Below are positions 23,501 through 35,030 of a stretch of 64,000 bases of DNA, piece by piece. The position numbers and the translations under genes are program-made. The notes beneath the pieces are model-generated. The model searched no databases. It saw nothing but the letters and a program-made list of their open reading frames with translations, and was not told the DNA's origin. The stretch is from contig MU859107.1 of the NCBI GenBank assembly GCA_033297205.1, positions 62,001 through 126,000 on the forward strand. The letters are read 5' to 3'. The first letter of the stretch is position 1. Each line of letters opens with the position of its first letter. This DNA comes from Pseudoneurospora amorphoporcata. Taxonomy: Eukaryota; Ascomycota; Sordariomycetes; Sordariales; Sordariaceae.

Positions 23501-24772
23501 GCCCAGTGTCCTCGATCGCCAATCCCAAACGTTCCATGGCGTCAAAATTCGACATTGTTTGCTTCCTCTTGAGTGGTGGTGGTGTCAAACATTACACCCT
23601 TGCTAACCAGAACAGTCAGGAAACTAAGGCAGATTACTTTATGCACCGTGCAGGAAGCATGAACAGGTTTTTGCTTTCTATTCTTTTTCTCGGCCGGGGA
23701 GTTCATCCGCTCCCGCTTGCCCGCCCGCCCGCTTAGGTTGCTGTCAGGTCTTGCGGACCACCTTTTTTCCTTTTTTCTTCTTTGTTTTCTTTTTTCTCTT
23801 AACACGAATGATAGGTCGACGGCCATGACGGACACTGCGTGACAGGCAAGCTAAAAACAAGAGCAGATCAGGATGATTGTCAATCAATCGTGATCTGATC
23901 CCGAACCGTAGATGACAGGTCTTTTGGTGGCTTTGCTGTCAAAATGTTCCGTGGGGCCGGGCGTGGGAGCGTGGGTATGGGAGTGTCCGCAGTTGGGCAG
24001 TGGCTTCCATTTGGGAAGTGGGAGGAAGGGACTGTGTGGTATTTTGCTTTCTTCTTTTTCTTCTTTCGTGGGACATCTTTTCATCAACTGGTCACTTTAT
24101 AACGGGATGCAGGCCGCTTCGCTCCGGCCCGCTATGCGAACGGAGGTTGCAATGGTGAGGTTGACAGGTGGTGGTGGTATAGAGATTTCTGGAAGGAATG
24201 ATGGGCAGGTGCGATGCTGATGGGAAGTGGTGACGAAATATGGGAGATATCTGGCATGATCAATCTTGCTTCGATTTATTCAGACGTGCCCTCTACATGA
24301 CAGAAGTTCATGTTGCAAAAAGAGCCGATATTATTCTCTGTTGGACTGAGATCTTGATAAGATATAAATGCAATGTTATTGTCTACTGGAAAATGTCCAA
24401 AATCTTTTCTTTGTAATGGGATATTCAAGGCCAAAAGCTTTTATGTTCTTCAGTCATGTGCACTTAGCACCGTTGATAGTCCAACCCATTGATGCTCATA
24501 CGTAGCGACCGAGCCACAGAATAATGACTACCATGTTGAGATGTAAAAGATGCTACTACGACAATGCCACACTGTCTGAAGCCTCGTTCGTTGAATTAAC
24601 ATATGATGTGTCCGCGGGTAGTGATTGTTAAAGGGGCCTAAAGCCCAGATTCGAGTCATTGACTTGGTGTTGACGTTTCTCGACAAAGGACATGAATGCA
24701 AAAAGAACAGATACTCGCCTCTAGAAAAGAAATCGAACCCCAAAAAATCAGATACCAAGATCTGTTAATCCT

Positions 24773-24844
24773 CGATCCACCCAGGGGTCGAACCTGGAAC
24801 CTCCTGATTCGTAGTCAGACGCTCTGCCATTGAGCCAGCGGACC
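24773..24844 (-). tRNA. tRNA-Arg (ACG)
   Basis: The minus strand folds into a complete 72-nt cloverleaf without intron: acceptor GGTCCGC with GTGGATC, D-arm GCTC/GAGC, anticodon stem TCTGA/TCAGG with loop CTACGAA, T-arm CCAGG-TTCGACC-CCTGG, discriminator G. The loop places ACG at positions 34-36, giving arginine (CGU/CGC/CGA after A34 to inosine). A-box and B-box elements are intact. It stands alone in intergenic DNA. Confidence 0.95.
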
Positions 24845-25800
24845 GTAGTGAGGTGATTTGATGCCTTTTTGCTTCAGTTCTTCTATTCATATGTGGACTT
24901 TGCGGAAGTGACATGGGGTGCCCTGGCTAAAATTTCTTTCTTTCTGAGGTTAAAAATTCCATATCTCTTCACACAACAACAGGTGTCCAACTTTCGTACA
25001 CTATCATAAATTTGCGATGCGCCGACGATATCTAAATCCAACCTAGCCACAAGAATAAAACCGCGAAGGTGGAAAACAAAGAAGAACAGACAAAGAAAAA
25101 GAAAAAGAAAAACCGAAACATACAAAACCAATTCACCAACTAACCGCTCATCATCGCTTCAACCAAGTACTTGTTTAGCGTCACTGGATATATCTCGAGC
25201 GCTCGAACAACATAACAATAAAAAAAGCCCTGATTGAATGTTCGGATGTCTCTCTCCCTGGTCACGGACTAGCATGGATCGGACAACCTCTCTTCACCAA
25301 TCGGCCCAGTTTCCCAGCAAAACGGTAGAGGTGCAAGTTAACCGTAGCGGGCAGTTCGGCAACTCAAAGTGGTATATGTTATATATACCGAGGTAGTTGT
25401 ACCGGCGCCCATGGTTACCAGCCTCGACGGCAACATCGTCACATATCTCCATACGTAGCTCCTCTTCTTCTTGTTGTTCTTCTTCATCCTGACGGTGTGT
25501 TGTTTATGTATACTTAGTCTGTACAAGTGCAAGAATCTAGACCATCATCCGTCCAAGTCGACGGTACATATTCTGTTCAACTTGACAAAAGGACCAACAC
25601 GCAGCGGTTGAGACGATTGCCGTGGGTACCTGAGCCGCCAAGTTTCTCAAGGCGTGGAAAATCTTTATTTAACGAAGGAAGGAAGGAGGGTTGCACGGTT
25701 GCACGGCTGCATGCCCGGGAATCTCAACTTGAAAGAAGACGCACTTCGTTTGGATGAGACAAACCGAGGAAAAAAAGGGGAAGGAGGGCAAAAACGTGGG
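24845..25800. other. intergenic between the tRNA loci
   Basis: Nothing gene-like seen. It contains an A/AG-rich stretch near 25076-25114. Confidence 0.5.
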
Positions 25801-25927
25801 TGGCCCGTACAGGAATCGAACCTGTAACTACTATAACTAACGACGATTTCTAGCTGTTGCCAGTTGCCAGTACCACTGAGCTCATAACCCATATTCCACG
25901 GACTCTCCCCGTTAAGCTAAACGGGCC
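25801..25927 (-). tRNA. tRNA-like gene, intron-containing or composite, identity unresolved
   Basis: On the minus strand the ends pair perfectly (GGCCCGT with ACGGGCC, discriminator A), with a perfect T-arm ACAGG-TTCGATT-CCTGT. The 5' part has an A-box-like TAGCTTAACGGGG. At 127 nt it is about 50 longer than a normal tRNA, so an intron is expected, but I cannot find an anticodon stem that pairs across a standard intron position. The middle carries a second A-box-like motif, GAGCTCAGTGGTA. It may be a tRNA with an unusual intron, or a tRNA gene into which another tRNA 5' half has been inserted. No amino acid assigned. Confidence 0.45.
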
Positions 25928-27566
25928 ACGAATGAAACGACGAAAATTTGCACCTATATACCTATGCACACACACAGGCATGGTCCATGTTTGGAAGGCA
26001 GAAACGAGACCGAGAGCGGACGCAATTAGGGGAGGAGACAAACAAGGTATAATAACGTACAACGCCAGAGTCTTCACCAAGACTTCCCGCCCCGGTTACT
26101 GTCTGCTAGCCACCGGCTTGTCTGAGAGTTTGGACGGGACCAGAAGGTTCCGGGCTACTGCTCTTGGGACTTGGACGTTTGTATGAAGATGTGCGTCTCA
26201 CCACAGCCCATGCTCGGCATCGAACTGTGTCAAAACATCATTTGAATTGTTGTGTTAGAGTTCGGGTTTGCTGGCATTCGTTGCCGTCATGGTGAAGGAT
26301 GGACTACAGGGACACTTGCGTGTAGTAACTCCAAAGTCAGTCGTTGAGGGTGGAAATCTCCTGGACAGGAATGGGTAATAGAGCACTTAGACAACGGCAG
26401 CTTGTGCATGGCTATGTTTCTGAAGCTCGTAGCTTTATGTTGATGTGGTCTTCGGGATGGATGAAAAGCACCGGGTGATAGCTTACCAGCTGAAGATGCA
26501 CGTCATCAGCGATGATTGCTCTGGGTGAAGACATCACTCCAAGGCTCGAGTGAGGGATATACCCCGGCTCTTTGACGAAGTGCTGGTTATGTTGAGGCTT
26601 GTCTGGGTGAATACAACCCTCATAGGTGTTGTTCGTGGCCACGAGAGGATCGTGGAGTAATCGCTGGCGCCCTGGTTGGTGATGTATGTGATGAAAGCAA
26701 CTATGCCATCTCTCGAGAACCATCCGCTTCCATTCAGAATAGCCGTATCACGGTCGGAAATGTACCCAGTTTGAAGTTCGAAGCTCTTGAATGGTATGAT
26801 GCAGTATCTTCTCGTTGAAGACGCATGTCACTATCACTATCAAACATCCCAAGCGACAAGCGAAAATCGAAACCATAGAAGGGCGCGGAAAGAAGCAACC
26901 AGTTCTCATCATTCTTTCCTAATTGCGAAGGGATTGGGATAACAGGCAGTGTCAGAGCAACTGAGATACCTAATCTTATGCCACCATACGGACGACAGCC
27001 CCAGTATGCAAGATGTCAGGGCCTTACGGCCACCAACCCACCGAATTTAACCATTGACTCGCGCATGTTGAGCATGATGCGGGCTCCTTCAGAGACGAGA
27101 TCAGGCATTGCATATACGACGTTGCTCCATCAAGAGTGCCCAAACAGAACTTGTCGACTCCGAGAGCACTTATCCCGTCTCACATAGACCGTTGACAAAG
27201 TTGACATCCAGGAAAACTTGCCTGAGGTTAATCTGAAGTATGCTTCACCCACCGTAATGTTCCTCGCGTGACGTCGGTCTAAGTCAGGCAGGCGGAGACT
27301 CTGGCTCGTATGGTATATCTCATGAAATGGCAGGAAGGCGGTTCCTCGAAGAGGGTATGAATGCCCCTGCCGAGTCGCCCTGATGCACAGAGCTCGTATA
27401 CAACCCCATCTCGCTGGCGTCTGAGCGTGAACGCGACCCGTTGACCGTCAAGAGATCGGTATCTAGAGCACCTCGTATGGGTTCCGACCATATCGATCCG
27501 CCATAAACTCCGGGCTGCGTCCGATGTGTACGTCTTACTTCACGAGTGAACTGACGGCTCGGCCGC
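25928..27566. other. intergenic, nothing recognised
   Basis: Short overlapping frames only; the last few hundred bases are probably 3' UTR of the minus-strand gene that ends at 27567. Confidence 0.5.
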
Positions 27567-28658
27567 TCAGTTATCATCAGCCGCATCTTCAGCCTCGTCC
27601 ACATCGCCCTCAGTGTCATCGCCCAACCCCTCCTCCAAATCGTCTTCTCCACTCCCCCAATCATCGTCATCCTCCTCCTCTTCATCCTCGTCATCCGACT
27701 CCTCCGCCTTCCTCTTTTTCCCCATCCCCGGCGCCGGCGGCTTCGGCACATCATCCTTCCTCACAAAGACATAACTCCTGGCCGGCCTCTCCTCGCCCTT
27801 CCAAGCTTTCTCCGCCGCCTCGCCCTTCTTGTTCTTGACGACCCCGAGCGTCCTCGCATGGTGATAGCCCGGATACGCCCTGGCCTGGAACTTGAAGCTC
27901 TTCTCGACGGCCAGGTCCGAATGTCTCGCCAGATCCCGGATGTTCCACAGCGTGTAGGGCTCGCCCTCGAACAGGGTGACGATGACGGACCCACCGGGGG
28001 CCAGCGAGAGTAAAGAGCGCTTGAAGAAGTCAACGAGCAGCTCCTGGTTGTAGCGCACCTGGCGGTTGACGTCGGTCGACTTGCCGCCAACGTGCGGGAA
28101 GTTGAATATGATGCGGTCCATTGTTCCGAACTGCTCGACCCGGCCGGTTTGTTTATCCTTGGTCTTGTGGGCGAAGGGCACCATGCGCCGCGCGTCGACG
28201 TTGTAGAGAACCTTACAGCCGGGCACGGCGCAGATCTTGTCGACGTTGGCACGCACGTGGGGGTATTTTGCGGAGAGTTCGTCGAGGTCCTTTTCGTAGA
28301 CGGTGGCGGTCAGGTTGGTGCAGTGGTGGTGGTCGACCAGGGAGACGGCGAAGCTGAGGTCGCCATCGCCGATGAGGAGGATGTTTTCGTCGGGGCTGAA
28401 GGGTATTGTTGGTTCGGAGTGTTGCTTTTGCTTGTGTTGCTTCTTGGAGCCGGACGTCGAGGAAGACGAGAGCGGGGGCGGGGCTGCGGAGGAAGCGGAG
28501 GCGGAGCGGGAGGGCTTTGTGGATTGTTGCTTCTGTTTCTGATGTTGCGCGGGGCCGGAGCCGTGGCTCTTTTTTTGCTTCTTTGTCGGTGGGCCACCCC
28601 CACCACCTTTGGCAGCCTTTGCGGCCTGAAGAAGACGGCCACCTCCCTTCTTTCCCAT
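27567..28658 (-). CDS. bmt5: 25S rRNA (uridine-N3) methyltransferase, BMT5-like
   Basis: A single uninterrupted exon of 363 residues. The N-terminus (1-85) is a lysine/serine-rich nuclear/nucleolar-type tail (TKKQKKSHG). The SAM-binding signature ILLIGDGDLSF at 93-103 opens the DUF2431 (BMT5-like) Rossmann domain. Further family blocks are FNFPHVGGKSTDVNRQVRYN, LAPGGSVIVTLFEGEPYTLW and ARAYPGYHHARTLGV. The last 45 residues are strongly acidic (about 30 D/E). In yeast Bmt5 methylates U2634 of 25S rRNA in the nucleolus; the same role is inferred by family membership. The acidic tail plus basic head is common in nucleolar proteins. Confidence 0.93.
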   Translation of the reverse strand: MGKKGGGRLLQAAKAAKGGGGGPPTKKQKKSHGSGPAQHQKQKQQSTKPSRSASASSAAPPPLSSSSTSGSKKQHKQKQHSEPTIPFSPDENILLIGDGDLSFAVSLVDHHHCTNLTATVYEKDLDELSAKYPHVRANVDKICAVPGCKVLYNVDARRMVPFAHKTKDKQTGRVEQFGTMDRIIFNFPHVGGKSTDVNRQVRYNQELLVDFFKRSLLSLAPGGSVIVTLFEGEPYTLWNIRDLARHSDLAVEKSFKFQARAYPGYHHARTLGVVKNKKGEAAEKAWKGEERPARSYVFVRKDDVPKPPAPGMGKKRKAEESDDEDEEEEDDDDWGSGEDDLEEGLGDDTEGDVDEAEDAADDN

Positions 28659-31115
28659 GTTGTCCTGTTGTCGACTTGCTGTGTTCTATACAATACCTTC
28701 TACGCTATGCCAAGTGCGTGGATGCGGTGGCCGGTCTGTATTGTCTGGAACAACCCCAGCTGCAAGAAAAAAAGCGGGCTCCGGGGGTTCGGGCTTTCGG
28801 GGCTACGTACGGGGTCACGGAGGGGGCGGTCGCGGCACGCGGGCGGCCAACCGATGCAGGGGAAAAAATACAGGGTCCGGATGGACGGAGATTGAAAATG
28901 GGCGAGATTGGCTGGACAGGGAGTGAGGTGCGCCACGGAAGACTGTGTAAAAGCGCGCTGTTGTGAGTGCTGAAAATTTAGTTCCCGCTTTTGTCTTCGG
29001 TTCCATCCGGCAGGAACCAGATCATGGAGTGCATAGGTCCCGCCGTGTGCCCCTGCCCCACCACATTCATCCACTGAGGGAAAGCCCCCAGGAAAACCCT
29101 AGCCAGGCGGCTCCGGGACGGGACCTGACCCCACGTGAGGTACCACCACCACGACAGCAGACCTCGTCGTGGTGTTATCATACGAGTAGTCCGTGCCGCC
29201 GCCAGATCATGGTGCAACAGGTGGAAACGTTTCCGATATCCGAAATATCCAAGAGGTGACAGGCTTGAAGAAATTACATATTTCATTGGAACGACGGAGA
29301 ACACATAATGGAGGAAAAGTCAATATACCCCAACACATGCACGGCATTTTGCTGACCAAGGGTCAAGATCACACCCTCCTACCTCTAACAATGATTAAAA
29401 GCGATCAAAACCTATTTCTCCACGCATTAACCCTTTTGATACGGGCTTATATCAATCCAAACTGTTCCCAAGGAGATTATTTGGCGGGCTCTGAGGCCCC
29501 AATATCAGCTGGTTCTCAGCTAATGTATAAATTCAATGCAGTCCCGAAGCCTTGACTGACGTCGTTATAGAGGCACAATCAGCATTTACCTGCGGCAGAA
29601 GCAAAACAACAGACAGCGAGCAGACGTGCTCCAGTTCCATCGGTGCGCTAGATACGGTATGCATGGTGCCTACTGCAGGTCCAAATGCTACGATGACATC
29701 TTGCATTGAGGTTGATTTCAAAGTAACAGAGTGAGCCCGACCATGATCATGATTATTAAGAGGAGACGGGATATATATCAACAAGGACCCAGCCGACATA
29801 AGAGGAGAGTCCTCCACTTGTCGGCTCCGACCATCGTCGTGGAGAAAGGGCAACCTGACAAGAGATGGCTCTCTGTTCGTTTCCCAACTAAGGTAAGTAT
29901 CGAGCTACTCGTCATTGAACATTGGCCTCCTGAAAGCGCGTGTTTATAGTCGACGCTACCAACTATGCCCTGAGAAATTAGATCAGATCTTGATCAACAA
30001 CCCCCCGTCTCCCCCCTGAGCAGCATCACCAGACAGGGACAGGATAGGACGGAAAGGGCCGATCATGTTGGAAATAGCATCTCTAGAAAGTCGATTACCT
30101 TGTTATTTGCAATTCTTTAGCACGAGACGACACCTGGCAAAGTGTGGTTCATTGCTTGCGACAAGTGCTGGTTCCGACGACCGGGCGTGTGAGGAGTCTT
30201 GGCCACGTTAAATGCAAGATGTGGGTCCTTTCCTTCTCGTCAGGGTCACTCTCACTTGCAAAGATTTGAAACCACGAGGCGGTCATGTTTATTGCGCTCA
30301 AAAGTGTGTTGGTCACTAAAAGGAGGAGCGGGAATCACGAGTCTATTCAACTATCAAGGTCCTTATTGATCATTCTGCCCAGTGACTGCTATTGTGCTGT
30401 GCCATACCACCATTCCCATCGGTGTCATTTGAAAAGGCCTTCACCTTGAACATAGCCGGGCGGCGGACCAGCTTGGAGGCTTTTGGACTCGCCGCTGCTG
30501 GGGACCAGTTCCATTTTGGGCAGGAGAACAAAGTCGGTGATTGGCTGCGTGGCCGGGAAAGCCTTGGTGGGCCCCAGACCGTGGACCTCTCGTTGGCCAA
30601 GACTGGAACGGGCAGCCGGTCTGTGCTCAGGTTCGTTAGTGCACCGGCCAGCGCTGCAAGTGAAGGTCTGCAGTCCATTTGCCTTCTGCTGAATGGCTCA
30701 AATGCCTATGGGCGGCCAGCAAGACGGTTATTGCCCGGGCCTCGTTGTGAGTGTTGACTTGTGTGTGTGCAGAGCAGCGAGTGGTCTGGCTGTGAGGCAC
30801 GGATCCATACCTATCCAGCATCCAGCATTGGATATGTGCAACACCTCAACCGAAGGAGGCCCTTCCATCTCATCCCATCCTCAGGTTGACGACGGACAAT
30901 AGAAGACAAGGTCTGGCACAATAAGACGTGTCTTTGCATCCCATTGTCAAGGTTGACATCTTATTCACTGCCGCTGTCTTGCGAACCTGCAGACCCGAAA
31001 ATTGGGCAGACCACGGTCCAGGGTACATGGACCACCAGGCACCACACACATACAACTTTCTCAACCTCTACCTCTTCCCTCACCCACCACCTTTTGCTTC
31101 CTCTTGGACAGCCTT

Positions 31116-31154
<39 letters not shown>

Positions 31155-31550
31155 CAACATCAGCAATTTACCTTTCGGCATTCCTTTCCTGCATCTTTGC
31201 AGTTCCTTTTCCGGGCGTCTATTTCAACCTCACAATCTTCTCAGTAGCACTGCTCGCACCCCTAGCAACGTACCCGCGGGGCGTATAAGGAGAAAGGATC
31301 TGTGCCTACTTACAAAAAAGTGAGGCCGGCATCCCGAACTCAACACCACACCACAACCTCTTATACCCACCCCAAACAAAGCAGCAATCACGGATGCCCT
31401 ACTTCGGTGTCTTCTCTTCCCTCTTGTAGTCGCCATCCCCCATTCGGGTTATTTGTTGGCGCGCTTTGCAACACACAATCAGCAGCATCAACACCACTGA
31501 CCTTATCACGTTCTTCTCACCTTGGCCGGCCTCACCTAGTCCATGGAATC
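28659..31550. other. 2.9-kb divergent intergenic region
   Basis: This separates the divergently transcribed bmt5 and the gene at 31551 and should hold both promoters. A pure T tract of 37 bases lies at 31118-31154 in a pyrimidine-rich region typical of a fungal 5' leader. I recognise no gene; frames near 29193-29949 are short and unsupported. Confidence 0.5.
31118..31154. repeat. homopolymer T tract (37)
   Basis: An uninterrupted run of T about 400 bases upstream of the start codon at 31551. Long dA:dT tracts exclude nucleosomes, so a promoter role is possible. Confidence 0.9.
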
Positions 31551-34500
31551 ATGGACGACGCCAGCAGCTCTCAGCAGCTGGTAGACACCAGTCAATCTAC
31601 CCCAAACTCACAGAATGAACAATTCACCAACACCATGACCCCTTCCTCTTTTTTTGCCAATGATGCCCCCTCCAACAATGTCCAGCAGGCCGCTGCCGAT
31701 ATTGCCGCCCCATCAGCCCCCGTTCCAAAGCCAGCTCCCACAAGGGGCGGCACTCGCGGGAGGGGCCGAGGTGGTCGTGCCAGAGGCAAGGGCAGAGTTG
31801 CAAAGGCTGGCCCCAAGATCACCGCAGCCAAATCTTTTACTACTATCAGCAAGCCAGGCACTGGTCGTGGCCGTCGTCAACGGGCATATCAGTATACCCG
31901 GGCCCAGGCCGCCTATGAGCGCAACATCGAGCTTCGTTCGGCTTACAACCAACTCGCCCGCTTGGCCAAGCCCGTTCTTGACGAAATCGGTACCCGTCAG
32001 AAAAAGGCTCTGATGGAAAACCCAAGGATCGTGGAGGAAGCTCCCGAGTACCAAGAAGTCATGGCCTTCCTCGACCAGCGCCGTGATGACACCATCGCCA
32101 CCAGCGCTCGTCGTCTAGAGTTTGAGAAGGCTATGAGCCTCAACGTCTTGGAAGGACAGCGCGAGGCTATTGAAAGGTCAACACAGGTAAGCACAGATCC
32201 CTCCATTGACCTTGCAATCATCTGTCAAAGTGCTTGACACTAATCTACCTCCTAGCAACTCACGGGTGAACTATGTGAGGAATGGTACACCTCAACGCTG
32301 GCAGAGGTCGAGAGATTGGAGTTTCTTCACGATAACAAACTTCCCCTGGACGTAAGTTCTTTTGCTGCCCCTTTGTCGTCTTGTTTACATACTGACTTTG
32401 TTACACAGCTGCCCCCTGCTCCTTGCACGGATTACACCTATAAGGACATCCCACAAAAGCAAATGGATGAGCAGGGCAGGTTTTACGAGCGCGACGACGA
32501 GGGCAATGAACTGCCATGCTCCGGAAAGAAGATTAGTGAGCTTATGACCGAAGCATATCAGATCAACTCGACCCTTCCGCCCAAGCGCAAGGCCGATGGT
32601 CAGCCGGCGAGCGAACCCAATCCCAAGATGATCAAGGCCCACACATCCAGCCTTCTTGGCGGCACCGATACCATTATGGGAAGCAAAAGCAATACACCGG
32701 AGCCCGGTTCAAAGGCTCCCTCACCAGTGCCCTACTCCCCGTCCAAGGGCGGACTGGCCCAACCTAGTCTGCTGGACCCTCCTCTTCCCAAGGGTGCTGA
32801 GGAACCCGATGAGTACGGGGTACGCATAATCCACCGTAAAGACAAGCGTGCCGAGTTCCACAACAACCGCATCATGGTGCCGCCAATGTTCGAATTCGAG
32901 GATGACGAGATTGGCTTCCGCGACTCGACCAACGATCCCGGCAAGGGCGCCACCAAAGCTAAGCGTGGCAGATGCTACATGACCCCGAACACCAATTACT
33001 TTTTTCTCGACCGCCGCGCGTCAAACTGGGATAGTACCCAGGTTGTGGGCGAGTTGGACGAGGAGATTGTCAAACAATATGGCCTCCATCCCAAACTGGG
33101 CGTTCCTCTGCCGACGTCCATCAATGCCGATCAGCCCCCGACTCCCCATGTTTCTGGCTGGAAGCCTGTAATCTTGGTCGATCCAAAGGGACAACAAGTT
33201 CATGCGTCGAGGACCATCAAGGCAGCCAGGCTGGATGCTCAAGGAAGGAAGTTTGATCTGATGTATGCTCTGCATAAGTTCTGCCAAGAGGAAGGCATTT
33301 CCGAAAAGGAAATTGCACCGAGCAAGGAGGCGCGTGAACAGAAGAGAAGGCAAGAGCTTGAGTTGAGGGGTATCGACCCCGACCAAGACATCGAGTCACA
33401 GATCTCTCAATCAGTGACTCCTGCTCGCGTTCCCTCGCCGGTCAACACGGCGGTCTTCGACGACTTCGTCCATGGAGCGCTTCAAGCCGCCGCAGCTGAG
33501 AAGGATGCCGAGCGGGCAGCGGCCGCATCCCGCTCGCAGGCCTCAACGCAGGCTTCCAAGCCATTCGATGCTATCAGAGATGCACTTATGGACAATTCGA
33601 CGCCTGCGCCGGCACCGCAACCGCCCGCCCAGCAACCACCGGCCCCAATCCCTACTCAGGAGACGCAAGTCGCGGGCTTTGCTGATACTACCAGCTTGTC
33701 CTATCTTGCCGATGTCGCTGAGAGGGAGTCACAAGAACAGCGGTACCTAATGCACCCTTACCACCACCAGGGAATGCAGTCCGGTCCAGCACCGCCGCGC
33801 ACATATTCGGATGCTCATCAGGAGAATACTCCAATCGACCCGTCGCTGCTGCCACCACAGTCACAGCATAACGGTGTGCCTCGTAACACCGATTTCGAAA
33901 GGCCACAACAATATCACCATATCGAGTATCCTCGCCCTGAAGGATATGGAGTCTACCCCCATCAAGAGCCTCACCCTAGTGACGGATCGAGGCCCAATGA
34001 CTTTCTAAGGACAGCACTCAATCCTTCCGCCTATCCTCCACCTCCGGAATCGCATCCTGGACAATACCAGGACTACTCTATGCAGGGCCCTGCCACTGGC
34101 CGAACTCCCTTCTCGAATACGGCTTCGTCTAAGGGACTTCCAGCTTTGCGACCAATGCACGGAACGCCTGGTCCTGATGGCCAGGTCAGCCCGGTTCTCC
34201 CGTCTTCGGCCCATCCTAGCATGGTGGTGTCGAATAGCGGTGCATTCTATCCTCCGGCGCCCAACAGACCTTTTCACAATGGTTACTCGGCGCAAGAGTC
34301 GCCAGTACCTATGCAAGCGGCTGTGCATCACCCGCAGGGCATGCCCATCCAACCGCCATCCGGACACGCCAAACCGCATCCATCTCAGATGCAGATGCAT
34401 CATTATCCGATGCCGCCCCAGCCCTATCAAAACGGCCCCATCCCTCTTGCGCCGGCGCCAGGTCCGATGCAAGGGCCCGTACATATCCCCGCGGCTTCCC

Positions 34501-35030
34501 CTTCGCCTGCGCCCGGTCCGGGTCATGCGCCACCCATGCTCCAGCCGGCACCGCAACCACATTCGATGGCACCAATGCCTGGTCAACAGATGATGCCCAC
34601 GGCCGGTAGCCCACCGCCTGGTCGTTCGCGCCCCGGCAGCTCTTCGGCGCCGTCAGTACCACCTCCTCCCTCCGGGGCCTCTGCCGCCTCCAACAAATAC
34701 CGCAAACTCGAGCCCGCGCCTACACCACCTCACCGTCTCGGCTACACCGCCAACGGCCAGGAGCTACGCACAGTCCAGTTCGACTACCGCGAGGCTATTA
34801 AGGATTACACCCCGGTTGAGCCGCCCCCTAGGCATGGACCGACTCACATCCGGGGATGGACCCATAACAACCTCAAGAAGGGCCCCGGGGCCAACAGCAA
34901 CCGCCCTTCCTCATCCAAGGGCACCGCCGCCACCAACACCAACGGCGTCAACGGCACGAATACCACGAACGGAGACGGGTCGGCATTAGCATCGGCAACA
35001 ACTTCAAGCACCACTGAGGAGACCTCCTAG
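31551..35030 (+). CDS. large AT-hook-like, probably chromatin-associated protein, function unknown
   Basis: Three exons: 31551-32186, 32256-32351, 32409-35030 (1117 residues), introns of 69 and 57 bp in phase 0. The ATG at 31551 is in frame; a nearer ATG at 31543 is not. Residues 64-110 are Arg/Gly-rich with AT-hook-like GGTRGRGRGGRARGKGRVAK. A conserved helical stretch follows (ERNIELRSAYNQLARLAKPV, then WYTSTLAEVERLEFLH). The middle has a conserved-looking block with RRASNWDSTQVVGELDEEIV. About 450 residues of Pro/Gln/His-rich sequence precede a C-terminal motif YRKLEPAPTPPHRLGY...HIRGWT. I do not recognise the family. DNA-binding is inferred from the RG/AT-hook-like region only. The frame stays open beyond its TAG stop (next entry). 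Confidence 0.85.

Larger units (their letters stand above)
20153..24772. other. 4.6-kb intergenic region with microsatellites
   Basis: No gene recognised. Simple repeats: a GA/GT-rich run near 22717-22772, a short TCTG run near 23080-23094, GGTC repeats near 23177-23193, and a (CTGT) array of about 12 units at 23449-23498. The first few hundred bases are presumably 3' UTR of the preceding gene. Confidence 0.55.
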
